Shown in pieces: positions 53,181-61,747 of a stretch of 64,000 nt of DNA; the first letter of the stretch is position 1; each line of letters opens with the position of its first letter. This DNA comes from Halalkaliarchaeum sp. AArc-CO (GTDB lineage: Archaea; Halobacteriota; Halobacteria; Halobacteriales; Haloferacaceae). The notes under the pieces are model-generated. The model saw only the letters and a program-made list of their open reading frames with translations. It was not told the DNA's origin and made no database searches. The stretch lies in the NCBI RefSeq assembly GCF_024972735.1, contig NZ_CP087723.1, positions 930,001 to 994,000 on the forward strand, in the 5' to 3' direction. Position numbers and translations under genes: made by a program.

Positions 53181-54188
53181 TCAATCAAGCCGCTCTGCGG
53201 CTCCCTGCTCGAGCAACGGTCCGGCGTTCGTCTCCGGGAGCGTGACGACGTCCTCCCGCTCGAGGTCGTACTCCCGGTCGTCGATCCCGAGGATCGATCC
53301 GACGTCGTCGGTTATGCGCACGGTCGTCCGGTCGGTTCCTGTCGACTGCCCGGCGTCGGATCCTCCGGAGCTACCGTTCGTGCGTTCTTCGGCTACGGTT
53401 GCACCGTCCGTTCGTAGTGTCGACGGGTCTTCCTCGGTTGTATCGGACTCGACGGTCGCGGAGTCGCGTTCACAGCCGGCCATCTCGGCCTCGTCCGGGA
53501 GTTGTCGGACGTCCGTCCCGGCCGGCGTTTCGCCGTTCCCACTCGGACCGTCACCGCCCATCGCGTCCGCGAGCAGATCGCTTTCCCCCTCGTCCGGTTC
53601 GCTTTTCGCCGCGTCCGGTTCACCCGGTCTCTCCGACACCGTTGCGGGTTCGGACGCTGGGTTCCTTTCCGGTTGTGATCCGGGCGCTTTCGGCTCGGTG
53701 ACCTCCGGTTCGACAACTGCCGAGTCGGCAGTCTCCGATTCGACTGCACCAGGTTCCGCCCCCGGGCTGGCGTCGTCCCCACCGAGTTGTTCGGGGTCGG
53801 TAACGCCCGACAGCGCGTCCAGCACTGTCGCCTTGTTCCGTTCGATTCGATCGACGAGGTCATCGAACAGGCGGCGTTCGTCCTCCGTCATCCCCTCCTC
53901 CTCGACGGCCATGTCTGCGGCCGCAAACGACGCGAGCTTGACTACCTTTCCGACCCGGCGTTCGTAGATCGCCTCTGCGACCTCCTCTGCGGTTTCGATC
54001 TCGTCGGAGAGCCGCCTGACGCCGTCGTCGGAGAACGGGTGGTCCACTCGCTGGGCGCGTCTGTCACGCTGTGCACGCAGGTCCGCGATGTACGTCGCCA
54101 CGTCGGCGTAAAAGGAGTTCCGCAGATGCTGGAGGCTGTCCTTCCGGCGTTCTTTCGCCTGTACCGTCCGGAGTTCGTCCAGGTCCAT
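53181..54188 (-). CDS. DNA replication factor GINS (archaeal Gins51-like)
   Basis: The GINS complex ties the MCM helicase to primase and polymerase. The 335-residue protein has a helical GINS A-domain (MDLDELRTVQAKERRKDSLQ to about residue 130) and a small B-domain at the C-terminus (VRITDDVGSILGIDDREYDL). Between them is a long Glu/Ser/Pro-rich, probably disordered linker of about 150 residues, much longer than in non-halophilic GINS. It lies 66 bp after priS on the same strand, a conserved archaeal pair. Confidence 0.82.
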   Translation of the reverse strand: MDLDELRTVQAKERRKDSLQHLRNSFYADVATYIADLRAQRDRRAQRVDHPFSDDGVRRLSDEIETAEEVAEAIYERRVGKVVKLASFAAADMAVEEEGMTEDERRLFDDLVDRIERNKATVLDALSGVTDPEQLGGDDASPGAEPGAVESETADSAVVEPEVTEPKAPGSQPERNPASEPATVSERPGEPDAAKSEPDEGESDLLADAMGGDGPSGNGETPAGTDVRQLPDEAEMAGCERDSATVESDTTEEDPSTLRTDGATVAEERTNGSSGGSDAGQSTGTDRTTVRITDDVGSILGIDDREYDLEREDVVTLPETNAGPLLEQGAAERLD

Positions 54189-54254
54189 GTGTCGTTTCCG
54201 TTCCCCCCCGCGTCGCGTTCGTGTCCGCCGCGTCGTATGACAGCTGGCTCCCTG

Positions 54255-55427
54255 CTACTGCTCTGTCGCCTTTTCGGCATCTCCCCCAGCCATCAGGAAG
54301 ACGCCAACTGCTTCCGGAACGTAACTCTCGCCTGCGGGGATGTTATACGTTTCGCCGCCGAGTTCGACGACCGACTCCGCCTCGAGACGGATCGATATCT
54401 CCCGTCCCCTGAACCTGTCGGCGACCGCGTCGACGAGCGGATCGAACGACGCGAGTGCCTCCCGCGGGATCGGTGTCACGCGGAATCCCGTACCCCCGTG
54501 GAGGCTTCCCGGCAGCCGGATCAACCGTCGAGTGTCCGTCGTCACCGGCTCGTCTATCGGGGCTCCCTGTGCTGCCCGCTCGCGGGCGACGAGCGCCTCG
54601 ACCAGTCGCCGGATCCCGGGACCGCCCGCCTCCAGGTTCCCCTCCTGGACTGCGTCAGGATTGCGCTGGAACGCGCCGAGGACGGTTTTCGCGCGCCCTT
54701 CGCCGATCCCATCCAGCTGTTGGAGCCGTTCTAGTGCCTCCGCTTGTTCGGCTGCCGTGAGCTCGTCTGCGAACTCGACGAGTGCCCGGTGGACCCGACG
54801 CCCCCAGCCGCCGCCGGTCGCGAGCACGCGCTGGTTCGTCCCCTCGACGGAGACGCGACGGATCAGGTCGTCGGCTTCCAGGTCGATCCCGCGGACGAAG
54901 TCGACGATCTCCCGTCGGGCGTCGCTTTCGAGCCCCCGAACGCTTTCGTCCCGGACGTGGACGTGATAGCCACGGCCGCCCGAGAAGACGACCGTCACGT
55001 CCTCGAAGGCGAATTCGTCTTCGAGAAACGACAGCAGCCGTTCGAGTGCGCCCTTGCACGCCTCGAGCATTTCCGCGTACGACGTCTCCTCGGCATCGAC
55101 CCCCGGGAGGTGATCGGCGTCGAGATCGAACACGAGATCGGCGTTCCGCCACGCTTTCTTCCCCATCGTCGACGCACCAGGATCGTCGTACCGCGCCGCA
55201 GAGAAGTAGGCGTGACGGGGTGCCGTCCGCGCGAGCGCGTCGGTAAACGCGGCCCCCTGGGTCAGATCGAGCCACGACTGGTGGCGGACCATCGTCGTGC
55301 CGCCGCCCGCAGTCCACGGGATGTACCCCCACTCCCGTTCGTTCGCGTCCGGCGGCGGGGACACGTCGGCGCTGCGGTAGTAGTCGCGAAACCGGCCCCG
55401 CAGATACTCCCGGGTGCGCTCCTCCAT
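54255..55427 (-). CDS. priS: DNA primase small subunit PriS
   Basis: PriS is the catalytic subunit of the archaeal-eukaryotic primase. The 390-residue protein has the metal-binding motif VFDLDADHL near residue 98, the [10 protein letters not shown] motif near residue 149, and a FRVTPIPRE region towards the C-terminus. The start at 55427 ([13 protein letters not shown]) matches the family; a frame from 55499 overlaps the Rubisco promoter. It is divergent from Rubisco and followed by GINS. Confidence 0.92.
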   Translation of the reverse strand: MEERTREYLRGRFRDYYRSADVSPPPDANEREWGYIPWTAGGGTTMVRHQSWLDLTQGAAFTDALARTAPRHAYFSAARYDDPGASTMGKKAWRNADLVFDLDADHLPGVDAEETSYAEMLEACKGALERLLSFLEDEFAFEDVTVVFSGGRGYHVHVRDESVRGLESDARREIVDFVRGIDLEADDLIRRVSVEGTNQRVLATGGGWGRRVHRALVEFADELTAAEQAEALERLQQLDGIGEGRAKTVLGAFQRNPDAVQEGNLEAGGPGIRRLVEALVARERAAQGAPIDEPVTTDTRRLIRLPGSLHGGTGFRVTPIPREALASFDPLVDAVADRFRGREISIRLEAESVVELGGETYNIPAGESYVPEAVGVFLMAGGDAEKATEQ

Positions 55428-55501
55428 CGGTTCCGAACTAGGAAAGGCGCGGGTAAAGTCGTTACCTTCCGGGTGCCCCGAAGGACCGATTCCGCACACG
55501 A

Positions 55502-55508
55502 TTTATAC
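55502..55508 (+). promoter_or_regulatory. Rubisco promoter TATA box
   Basis: TTTATAC at 55502-55508 lies 26-31 nt before the ATG at 55533, the typical place for a leaderless haloarchaeal transcript. The site is in the 105-bp space between divergent priS and rbcL. Confidence 0.6.
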
Positions 55509-55532
55509 GAGTTCGGTCCGAACACCGAGGAC

Positions 55533-56804
55533 ATGGTCGGAATTACCTACGAGGATTTCCTCGACACGTCGTACGAACCGGCCGAAGACGAACTCGTCTG
55601 TCGGTTCCGGATCCGGCCGGCAGCCGATATGACTGTCGAAGACGCCGCCTCTCGGGTGGCAAGCGAATCCTCGAACGGGACGTGGGCGGAGCTACAGGTC
55701 GACGGGGAGGTCCGTGACCTGTCGGCGACTGCCTTCGCGATCGACGACGATACTGCCCCCGGGGCTGACGCCACGGAGATCTCCGTCGCGTACCCGGACG
55801 CGCTGTTCGAACCCGGCAACATGGCCCAGGTGCTGTCCTGCATCGCGGGCAACATCATGGGAATGAAGGCGGTCGACCGCATTCGCCTCGTCGACTGCAC
55901 GTGGCCGGACCCGCTTGCGACGTCGTTTCCCGGTCCGCTGTACGGTTCGTCGGTCCGCGAGGAGTTCTTCGATGCCGGGGACAGACCCATTCTGGCGACC
56001 GTTCCCAAACCCAAGGTCGGCCTCACGACCGAACAACACGTCCAGGTCGGCTACGACGCCTGGACCGGCGGGCTCGATCTGCTCAAGGACGACGAGAACC
56101 TCACCGACCAGTCGTTCAACCCGTTCCAGGAACGGCTCACGGAGTCGTTTGCGGCCCGCGATCGGGCCCAGGAGGAGACCGGCGAGCCGAAGTCGTACCT
56201 CATAAACGTCACCGCGGACGCGAACACGATGCTCGACCGCGTCGACGACGTCGCCGCCGCGGGTGGGGAGTACGTGATGGTCGACGTGATCACCACCGGA
56301 TGGGCGGCCGTCCAGGCCGTCCGAGAGCGGTGTGAACGACACGGGATGGCGATTCACGCCCACCGCGCGATGCACGCGGCGTTCGATCGACTCCCCGAAC
56401 ACGGCGTCTCGATGCGTGTCCTCGCACAGATCGCCAGGCTGTGTGGCGTCGATCAGATCCACACCGGGACTGCCGATCTCGGTAAACTCGAAAACGAGGA
56501 CACCTACGGGATCAACGACTGGCTCGCGGGCGATCTCCACGGCCTCGAGGACGTGTTGCCGACAGCGTCTGGCGGCCTCCACCCCGGACTGGTGCCCGAA
56601 CTCCTCGATCGCCTCGGTACGAACCTCTGTATCCAGGTCGGCGGCGGCGTGCACGGCCACCCCGACGGCACTCACGCGGGGGCGAAGGCGTTCCGCGCGG
56701 CCGTCGGTGCTACCGTCGACGGCGTGTCACTCGAGGAGCGCGCACGCGATCATCCCGAACTCGAGACCGCAATCGAGATGTGGGGAACCGAGACGCCGCG
56801 ATAA
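55533..56804 (+). CDS. rbcL: Form III Rubisco large chain
   Basis: Form III Rubisco carboxylates ribulose-1,5-bisphosphate to two 3-phosphoglycerates, in archaea mostly for nucleotide ribose use. Key residues are present: KPK at 159-161, carbamylated Lys185 with Asp187 and Glu188 (LLKDDENL), Glu45, Asn107, His275/His277 (HAHRAMH), His310, Lys318, Ser346 (TASGG) and the GGG phosphate site near 370. The 423-residue length fits. A TATA box 26 nt upstream favours this start over the long in-frame opening back to 54744. With R15P isomerase and a PfkB kinase elsewhere in the window, a Rubisco-based pentose bisphosphate route is likely. Confidence 0.95.
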   Translation: MVGITYEDFLDTSYEPAEDELVCRFRIRPAADMTVEDAASRVASESSNGTWAELQVDGEVRDLSATAFAIDDDTAPGADATEISVAYPDALFEPGNMAQVLSCIAGNIMGMKAVDRIRLVDCTWPDPLATSFPGPLYGSSVREEFFDAGDRPILATVPKPKVGLTTEQHVQVGYDAWTGGLDLLKDDENLTDQSFNPFQERLTESFAARDRAQEETGEPKSYLINVTADANTMLDRVDDVAAAGGEYVMVDVITTGWAAVQAVRERCERHGMAIHAHRAMHAAFDRLPEHGVSMRVLAQIARLCGVDQIHTGTADLGKLENEDTYGINDWLAGDLHGLEDVLPTASGGLHPGLVPELLDRLGTNLCIQVGGGVHGHPDGTHAGAKAFRAAVGATVDGVSLEERARDHPELETAIEMWGTETPR

Positions 56805-56885
56805 CGATCAGTCGATCAATCGGGTCCGCGCCCACTCGTCTTCCCCTGCCGCCGTTTAACTGGGTGGGGGATCTACTGTCCAGTC

Positions 56886-58127
56886 ATGGCGACAATCAAG
56901 GACAGCGTCCACGATCACATCGAGGTGACTGGCCCTCCCGAGGCGCTGCTGGACACGCCCGCGGTCCAACGTCTCCGGCGGATCCGGCAGCTCGGGACCG
57001 CCCAGTTCGTCTACCCCTCCGCGAACCACACGCGGTTCGAACATTCCCTCGGCGTCTATCACCTCGCCTCCCGGGCGGCAGAGCGGCTCGACCTTCCCGA
57101 ACGCGACGTCGCCCACGTCGAGGCCGCTGCACTGCTTCACGACGTCGGCCACGGCCCGTTCAGTCACAACATCGAGGCGCTCACTCACCGACGCACGGGG
57201 AAGTACCACGACGAGGTGGAGGAACTGATCGCCTCGGGGCGGGTCGGTGAAACCCTCCGGGAACACGACCTCGATCCGGAACGGGTCGCCCAGCTGATCC
57301 GCGGGGAGGGGACGTACGGGCAGCTCGTCTCCGGGGAACTGGACGTCGATCGCATGGACTATCTCGTCAGGGACGCCCACCACACCGGCGTGCCGTACGG
57401 GACGATCGACCACGAGCGGTTGACGCGGGAGCTCACGTTCGTCGACGGCGAACTGGTCCTCGACGAGGGGAACGTTCAGACTGCGGAGTCACTCCTGCTG
57501 GCACGGGCGCTGATGAACCCGACCGTGTACAAACACCACGTCGCGCGCATCTCCAAAGCGATGCTCCGTCGGGCGTCCGAACGCCTGCTGGACTCCGAAA
57601 GCGGTGCCGCCGTCGACGTCGACGCCGAACGGCTGCGGCGCATGGACGATCACGATCTGATCGTGGCGCTGCGTTCGACGCCGGAGACGGAGCGGTTCAG
57701 TCGCCGGTTCGACGCGCGCCGACTCCTCAAGCGGTCCGTGTGGGCCGAATGGTCGGACGTCCCCGAGTGGATTCTCGACGCCGATCACCGCGAGATCCGG
57801 CGGATCGAACGACAGATCGCCGAGGAGGCCGACGTCGACTCGACGGACGTGATCGTGGACGTTCCGTCGGAGCCGTCGATTACCGAGTCCTCTTCTCGAG
57901 TTCTCGTCAACGGCGAGATGCGGCGACTCGACGGGCAGTCGCCGCTGGTGTCGGCGCTCCGGACCGCACAGAAAGGGCAGTGGCGTCTCGGCGTCTACAC
58001 CCGGGAGGAACTGACTGATCGCGTGGGTCGAATCGCCGCCGAGAAGCTCGACATCGACGCCGAGGGTGGGCTCGTCACCGACGTTCGGACGAAGGTGTAT
58101 CACACCCTCGACGAGTTCGAACGATAA
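56886..58127 (+). CDS. HD-domain phosphohydrolase
   Basis: The 413-residue protein starts MATIKDSVHDHIEVTGPPEA and has the HD metal set FEHSLGV (His53), LLHDVGHGPF (His85, Asp86) and a later Asp in DVDRMDYLVRD. It resembles dNTP triphosphohydrolase-like and SAMHD1-like archaeal proteins, with a C-terminal domain of about 150 residues. A nucleotide substrate is likely but not shown. It lies 82 bp after Rubisco on the same strand, which fits nucleotide turnover. Confidence 0.85.
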   Translation: MATIKDSVHDHIEVTGPPEALLDTPAVQRLRRIRQLGTAQFVYPSANHTRFEHSLGVYHLASRAAERLDLPERDVAHVEAAALLHDVGHGPFSHNIEALTHRRTGKYHDEVEELIASGRVGETLREHDLDPERVAQLIRGEGTYGQLVSGELDVDRMDYLVRDAHHTGVPYGTIDHERLTRELTFVDGELVLDEGNVQTAESLLLARALMNPTVYKHHVARISKAMLRRASERLLDSESGAAVDVDAERLRRMDDHDLIVALRSTPETERFSRRFDARRLLKRSVWAEWSDVPEWILDADHREIRRIERQIAEEADVDSTDVIVDVPSEPSITESSSRVLVNGEMRRLDGQSPLVSALRTAQKGQWRLGVYTREELTDRVGRIAAEKLDIDAEGGLVTDVRTKVYHTLDEFER

Positions 58128-58195
58128 ACCTCGTGAACCTCTCGGCTCCGTTCTCTCCGTGAGATTCAAGCGGTCGGGTAGCAAACCCGGCGGCA

Positions 58196-59272
58196 ATGAC
58201 GACAGCACACGCCGACGGGCCGGATGACCTCGAGCGCCGTTCGGAGTTCGAGGGGGCCACCACTATCGAGGGAACGATCCTCGCGGGTCGAGAGTTCCAC
58301 CCGGTCGAGGGACGGGTCGTGTTCGAGGACGGACGAATAACTGCAGTCGAGGAGGCGTCCGTCGACAGCGACGCGATCGTACTCCCGGCGTTCGTCAACG
58401 CCCACACCCACATCGGCGACTCGATCGCGAAGGAGGCCGGCGAGGGGCTCTCGCTCGAGGAACTGGTTGCGCCGCCGGACGGGCTGAAACACCAGTTGCT
58501 CGAAGCAGCCGACCGCGAGTCGATGGTCGAAGCGATGCGGCGGTCGCTCCGTTACATGGCGTCGACGGGGACTGGGGCGTTCCTCGAGTTCCGCGAGGGG
58601 GGACTCGAGGGCGTCGAACTCATCCGTGACGCGCTCGAGGAATCGCCGATCGAACCGGTGATTCTCGGCCGGGAAACCGTCGCGGCGATGCGGGAAAGCG
58701 ACGGGTTCGGCGCGTCCGGTGCTCGGGATGGGGAGTTCTCCAGCGTCCGCGAGGCGACTCGGGAGGCGGGAAAACTGTTCGGTATTCACGCCGGTGAGCG
58801 CGACTCCGACGACATCAACCCGGCGCTGGATCTCGACCCATCGTTCCTCGTTCACATGACGCACGTCCGGGAGCTCCACCTCGACCGCCTCGAAGACAGG
58901 GCGATACCGGTCGTAGTCTGTCCGCGGTCGAACCTGGTGACGAACGTCGGCGTGCCGCCGATCCGCGAACTCGTCGAGCGAACCACGGTGGCGCTTGGAA
59001 CGGACAACGTGATGCTCAACTCCCCGTCGATGTTCCGGGAGATGGAGTTCGCGTCGAAGCTTTCGGACGTTCCTGCGGCGACGGTACTCCGGATGGCGAC
59101 GATCAACGGCGCGGAGACGGCTGGGCTGAACTGCGGACTGATCGAAGCGGGTCGCGACGCCCGGCTGCTCGTCCTCGACGGTGGAAGCAACAACCTCGAG
59201 GGTGTTACTGACGTCCGGCGCGCCGTCGTCCGGCGCGCGGGACACGGCGACGTCTCGCGTGTGATTCTGTAG
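58196..59272 (+). CDS. Amidohydrolase-family protein (deaminase-like)
   Basis: The 358-residue metal-dependent hydrolase has the first metal motif NAHTHIGD (His70, His72), a His in FGIHAGE near residue 197, a second His near VHMTHVRE, and the metal-binding Asp in LGTDNVM near residue 276. The fold is the cytosine/adenosine deaminase branch of amidohydrolases. The substrate could be a nucleobase or related amine. It follows the HD gene by 68 bp on the same strand, next to Rubisco, giving a possible nucleotide-degradation set. Confidence 0.82.
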   Translation: MTTAHADGPDDLERRSEFEGATTIEGTILAGREFHPVEGRVVFEDGRITAVEEASVDSDAIVLPAFVNAHTHIGDSIAKEAGEGLSLEELVAPPDGLKHQLLEAADRESMVEAMRRSLRYMASTGTGAFLEFREGGLEGVELIRDALEESPIEPVILGRETVAAMRESDGFGASGARDGEFSSVREATREAGKLFGIHAGERDSDDINPALDLDPSFLVHMTHVRELHLDRLEDRAIPVVVCPRSNLVTNVGVPPIRELVERTTVALGTDNVMLNSPSMFREMEFASKLSDVPAATVLRMATINGAETAGLNCGLIEAGRDARLLVLDGGSNNLEGVTDVRRAVVRRAGHGDVSRVIL

Positions 59273-59325
59273 CAACGGTCACAGAACTGTCGCCGGGCTG
59301 TCCCGGGGCCGCCGTCCGGAACGGG

Positions 59326-60264
59326 TCACACCGAGGTGGATCGTTCCGTGACCGTCCGGACGGCGAGCTGTTTGCCCCGTTCGACGCGCTGGAGGAGACG
59401 CCCGAGCGTCCCCAACACCGGGTATTCGCCGCCGCCGGTGCCGTCCCCGTAGAGATACCTACAGAACACGTGTGGCTCTTCGGACGAGTGTGTCGACGGG
59501 TCGAGCCGAGCCTGTTGGCGATCCAGCTCCTCGTCGAGATCCGTTTCGATCGCCCGGAGCCGGTTCCAGGCGCTTTCACCCTCGTGGAAGCCGTCGGACG
59601 TCTCCAGGTCCGATTCGACGGATTCGAGGCGACGTTCGATCGGTTCGATCGCGCGGTACGCCTCGTCGATCCGTTCTGTCTCGTCTTCGAGCTGGGCAAG
59701 CAGCGTCTCCCGGCGCTTTGCGGCCCGGCGGGCCTCCGAAACCAGCGCGCTTTGCAGCCCGGGCGTGAGCTGATCGCCTGCAGCGACCGCGGTGGCCACG
59801 TCACTTCCGAGCTCCGCGGCCATGTTCTCCGCGAGCGATTCGCCGTACTCCTCCTCGTAATGCTCCATGGACATCACAGTCTGCTCGTAGGCGGTTTCGA
59901 CGGCGCCGATCCCCCCGCTGTTTCCACCCGCCCCGCTGGAGACTACCCGAACCGCGGCAGCCCCCGAAAGGGTTCCGGCTTCCCCGCCATCGGAGCTCAC
60001 TCCGGGCTGGATCCCCTCGACTCGATCGGCGAACGCTTCGAACGCGTTCCGCTCGCGGACGACGTGTTTCCGTTCCTCGACGATCGATTCGGCTGCTTTC
60101 CGGAGGAGGGTAACAGAGACGAAGACGGCGAGTCCGACGGCGATCGCAGCGAAGGCCACCGCGGGCTCCCCGAGCGCCTCGACGAGGCCGCACTCCCAGC
60201 CAGTACATCCCGTCTCCAAGGCAGTTCTGTCGAGCTGCCACTGCTGTCCCCCGGCTGTGCTCAT
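59326..60264 (-). CDS. Membrane-anchored coiled-coil protein (DUF7260-like)
   Basis: The 312-residue protein has one transmembrane helix near residues 35-55 (AVAFAAIAVGLAVFVSVTLL) and then long coiled-coil stretches (ERKHVVRERNAFEAFADRVE and IEPIERRLESVESDLETSDG). The family is haloarchaea-specific and of unknown function. The C-terminal part is helical and basic. It ends 53 bp from the amidohydrolase stop (convergent). Confidence 0.72.
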   Translation of the reverse strand: MSTAGGQQWQLDRTALETGCTGWECGLVEALGEPAVAFAAIAVGLAVFVSVTLLRKAAESIVEERKHVVRERNAFEAFADRVEGIQPGVSSDGGEAGTLSGAAAVRVVSSGAGGNSGGIGAVETAYEQTVMSMEHYEEEYGESLAENMAAELGSDVATAVAAGDQLTPGLQSALVSEARRAAKRRETLLAQLEDETERIDEAYRAIEPIERRLESVESDLETSDGFHEGESAWNRLRAIETDLDEELDRQQARLDPSTHSSEEPHVFCRYLYGDGTGGGEYPVLGTLGRLLQRVERGKQLAVRTVTERSTSV

Positions 60265-60420
60265 ATGCTATATTTTGCCAGGGTGTGCTTAGATGTTACG
60301 CCCCGGGGGTAGAAACTGCGACAACTCCCGACCACGCTCCGGTCCTCAAAAACTTACTCGCTACCGAGCGAAACTGCAAAGGCATTTCTCCCCAGATCAC
60401 CAGTAACCGGGACTGAACGC

Positions 60421-61716
60421 ATGACCAACCAGTTCTCACATGGCGGGGGACGACCATCGGCGTGGTGCCGGTCACAGGCCGCCGGCCTCGAACGTGTAGA
60501 CCGAACGCTCGCGCCGATCATCTATCCTGCGCCGTCGGATCCGTTCGACGGCTGGCACATCTGGGACACGTGGCCGGTACGGAACCGGGACGGAACGATC
60601 GCCGATATCGACGGGTATCGTGTGATCGTCTCGCTGACGACGGCGGACACGCTGTTGCCCGGGAAGCGGCACGACGTTGCCGAACTGCACTACTTTTACT
60701 CCTCGGATGGACGACGCTGGACGCACGGCGGTCCGGTGTTCGATGGGGGAGCGTTCGGCTCCCGCCAGTGGGCAGGTTCGACACTGTACGACGACGGCGA
60801 CCTCTACGTGTTTTATACGGCAACCGGCTCTCGTGGAGAGTCCGAACTCACCTACACCCAGCGTATCGCGGGAGCAGTGGGGGGTCGCGTGACTGTTGTC
60901 CCCGACGGGGATGAAGTCACGATCGACGGCGACTGGCGACACGAGGTGTTGCTCGAACCCGACGGGACGTTTTACGAACGGGAAGATCAGTCGCGGGGGA
61001 TGATCTACACCTTCAGGGATCCCTGGTTCTTCGAGAATCCAGAAACCGGGGAGACGACACTGCTGTTCGAGGCCAACACGCCCGTTCCGCCGGAAAGTGG
61101 GCGCTGTGGCGGCGATCCCGTCCAGCAGGAGTTCAACGGGAGCGTGGGGATGGCGATCTCGGAGTCCGGTGACCCGATGGACTGGGAGTTACGTGAACCG
61201 CTCGTGGACGCCGTCTGTGTGAACCAGGAACTCGAACGCCCCCACGTTGCGTACCGAAACGGGAGCTACTACCTGTTCGTCTCGAGTCACAAACACACGT
61301 TCGCCCCCGGAATCGAGGGATTTGACGGGCTGTACGGCTTCGTCGGCGACGATCTCCGTGGCCCGTACTGCCCCCTCAACGGTCACGGTCTGGTCGCGAC
61401 GAACCCGGCGAACGCGCCGTTTCAGGCGTACTCCTGGATCGCGTATCTCCACCGCGAGGAACTGCTGGTCGCCAGCTTCTTCAACTACTACGACTACGTC
61501 GGCGAATCGCTGGACGGGATCGCTGAGCTTCCCGAGTCCGAACAGCTGCGTCGGTTCGGAGGCACGCTCGCGCCGACGCTTCGGATCCAGCTCGACGGCG
61601 ACCGAACCCGGATCCTCGGAACGCTCGATCACGGCCATCTCCCGCTACCCTCGGAATCGCTTCCTGAACTGCGATCGTTCGAGGGGAGAACCTCGCGGTT
61701 CGTTGACGCCTACTGA
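60421..61716 (+). CDS. GH68 levansucrase/inulosucrase-like enzyme
   Basis: GH68 enzymes split sucrose and transfer fructose to water or to growing levan/inulin chains. The 431-residue protein has the nucleophile Asp49 in WDTWP, the transition-state Asp200 in FRDP and the acid/base Glu272 in ELERPH, with Glu270 corresponding to the second Glu of the motif. It lacks a Tat or Sec signal: the N-terminus MTNQFSHGGGRPSAWCRSQA has no hydrophobic core, so it may act inside the cell or the true start may differ. It is convergent with a GH32 gene (31 bp apart). Confidence 0.9.
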   Translation: MTNQFSHGGGRPSAWCRSQAAGLERVDRTLAPIIYPAPSDPFDGWHIWDTWPVRNRDGTIADIDGYRVIVSLTTADTLLPGKRHDVAELHYFYSSDGRRWTHGGPVFDGGAFGSRQWAGSTLYDDGDLYVFYTATGSRGESELTYTQRIAGAVGGRVTVVPDGDEVTIDGDWRHEVLLEPDGTFYEREDQSRGMIYTFRDPWFFENPETGETTLLFEANTPVPPESGRCGGDPVQQEFNGSVGMAISESGDPMDWELREPLVDAVCVNQELERPHVAYRNGSYYLFVSSHKHTFAPGIEGFDGLYGFVGDDLRGPYCPLNGHGLVATNPANAPFQAYSWIAYLHREELLVASFFNYYDYVGESLDGIAELPESEQLRRFGGTLAPTLRIQLDGDRTRILGTLDHGHLPLPSESLPELRSFEGRTSRFVDAY

Positions 61717-61747
61717 GGTTTCCGGTCGATCGGACCGTTTACGGGGG

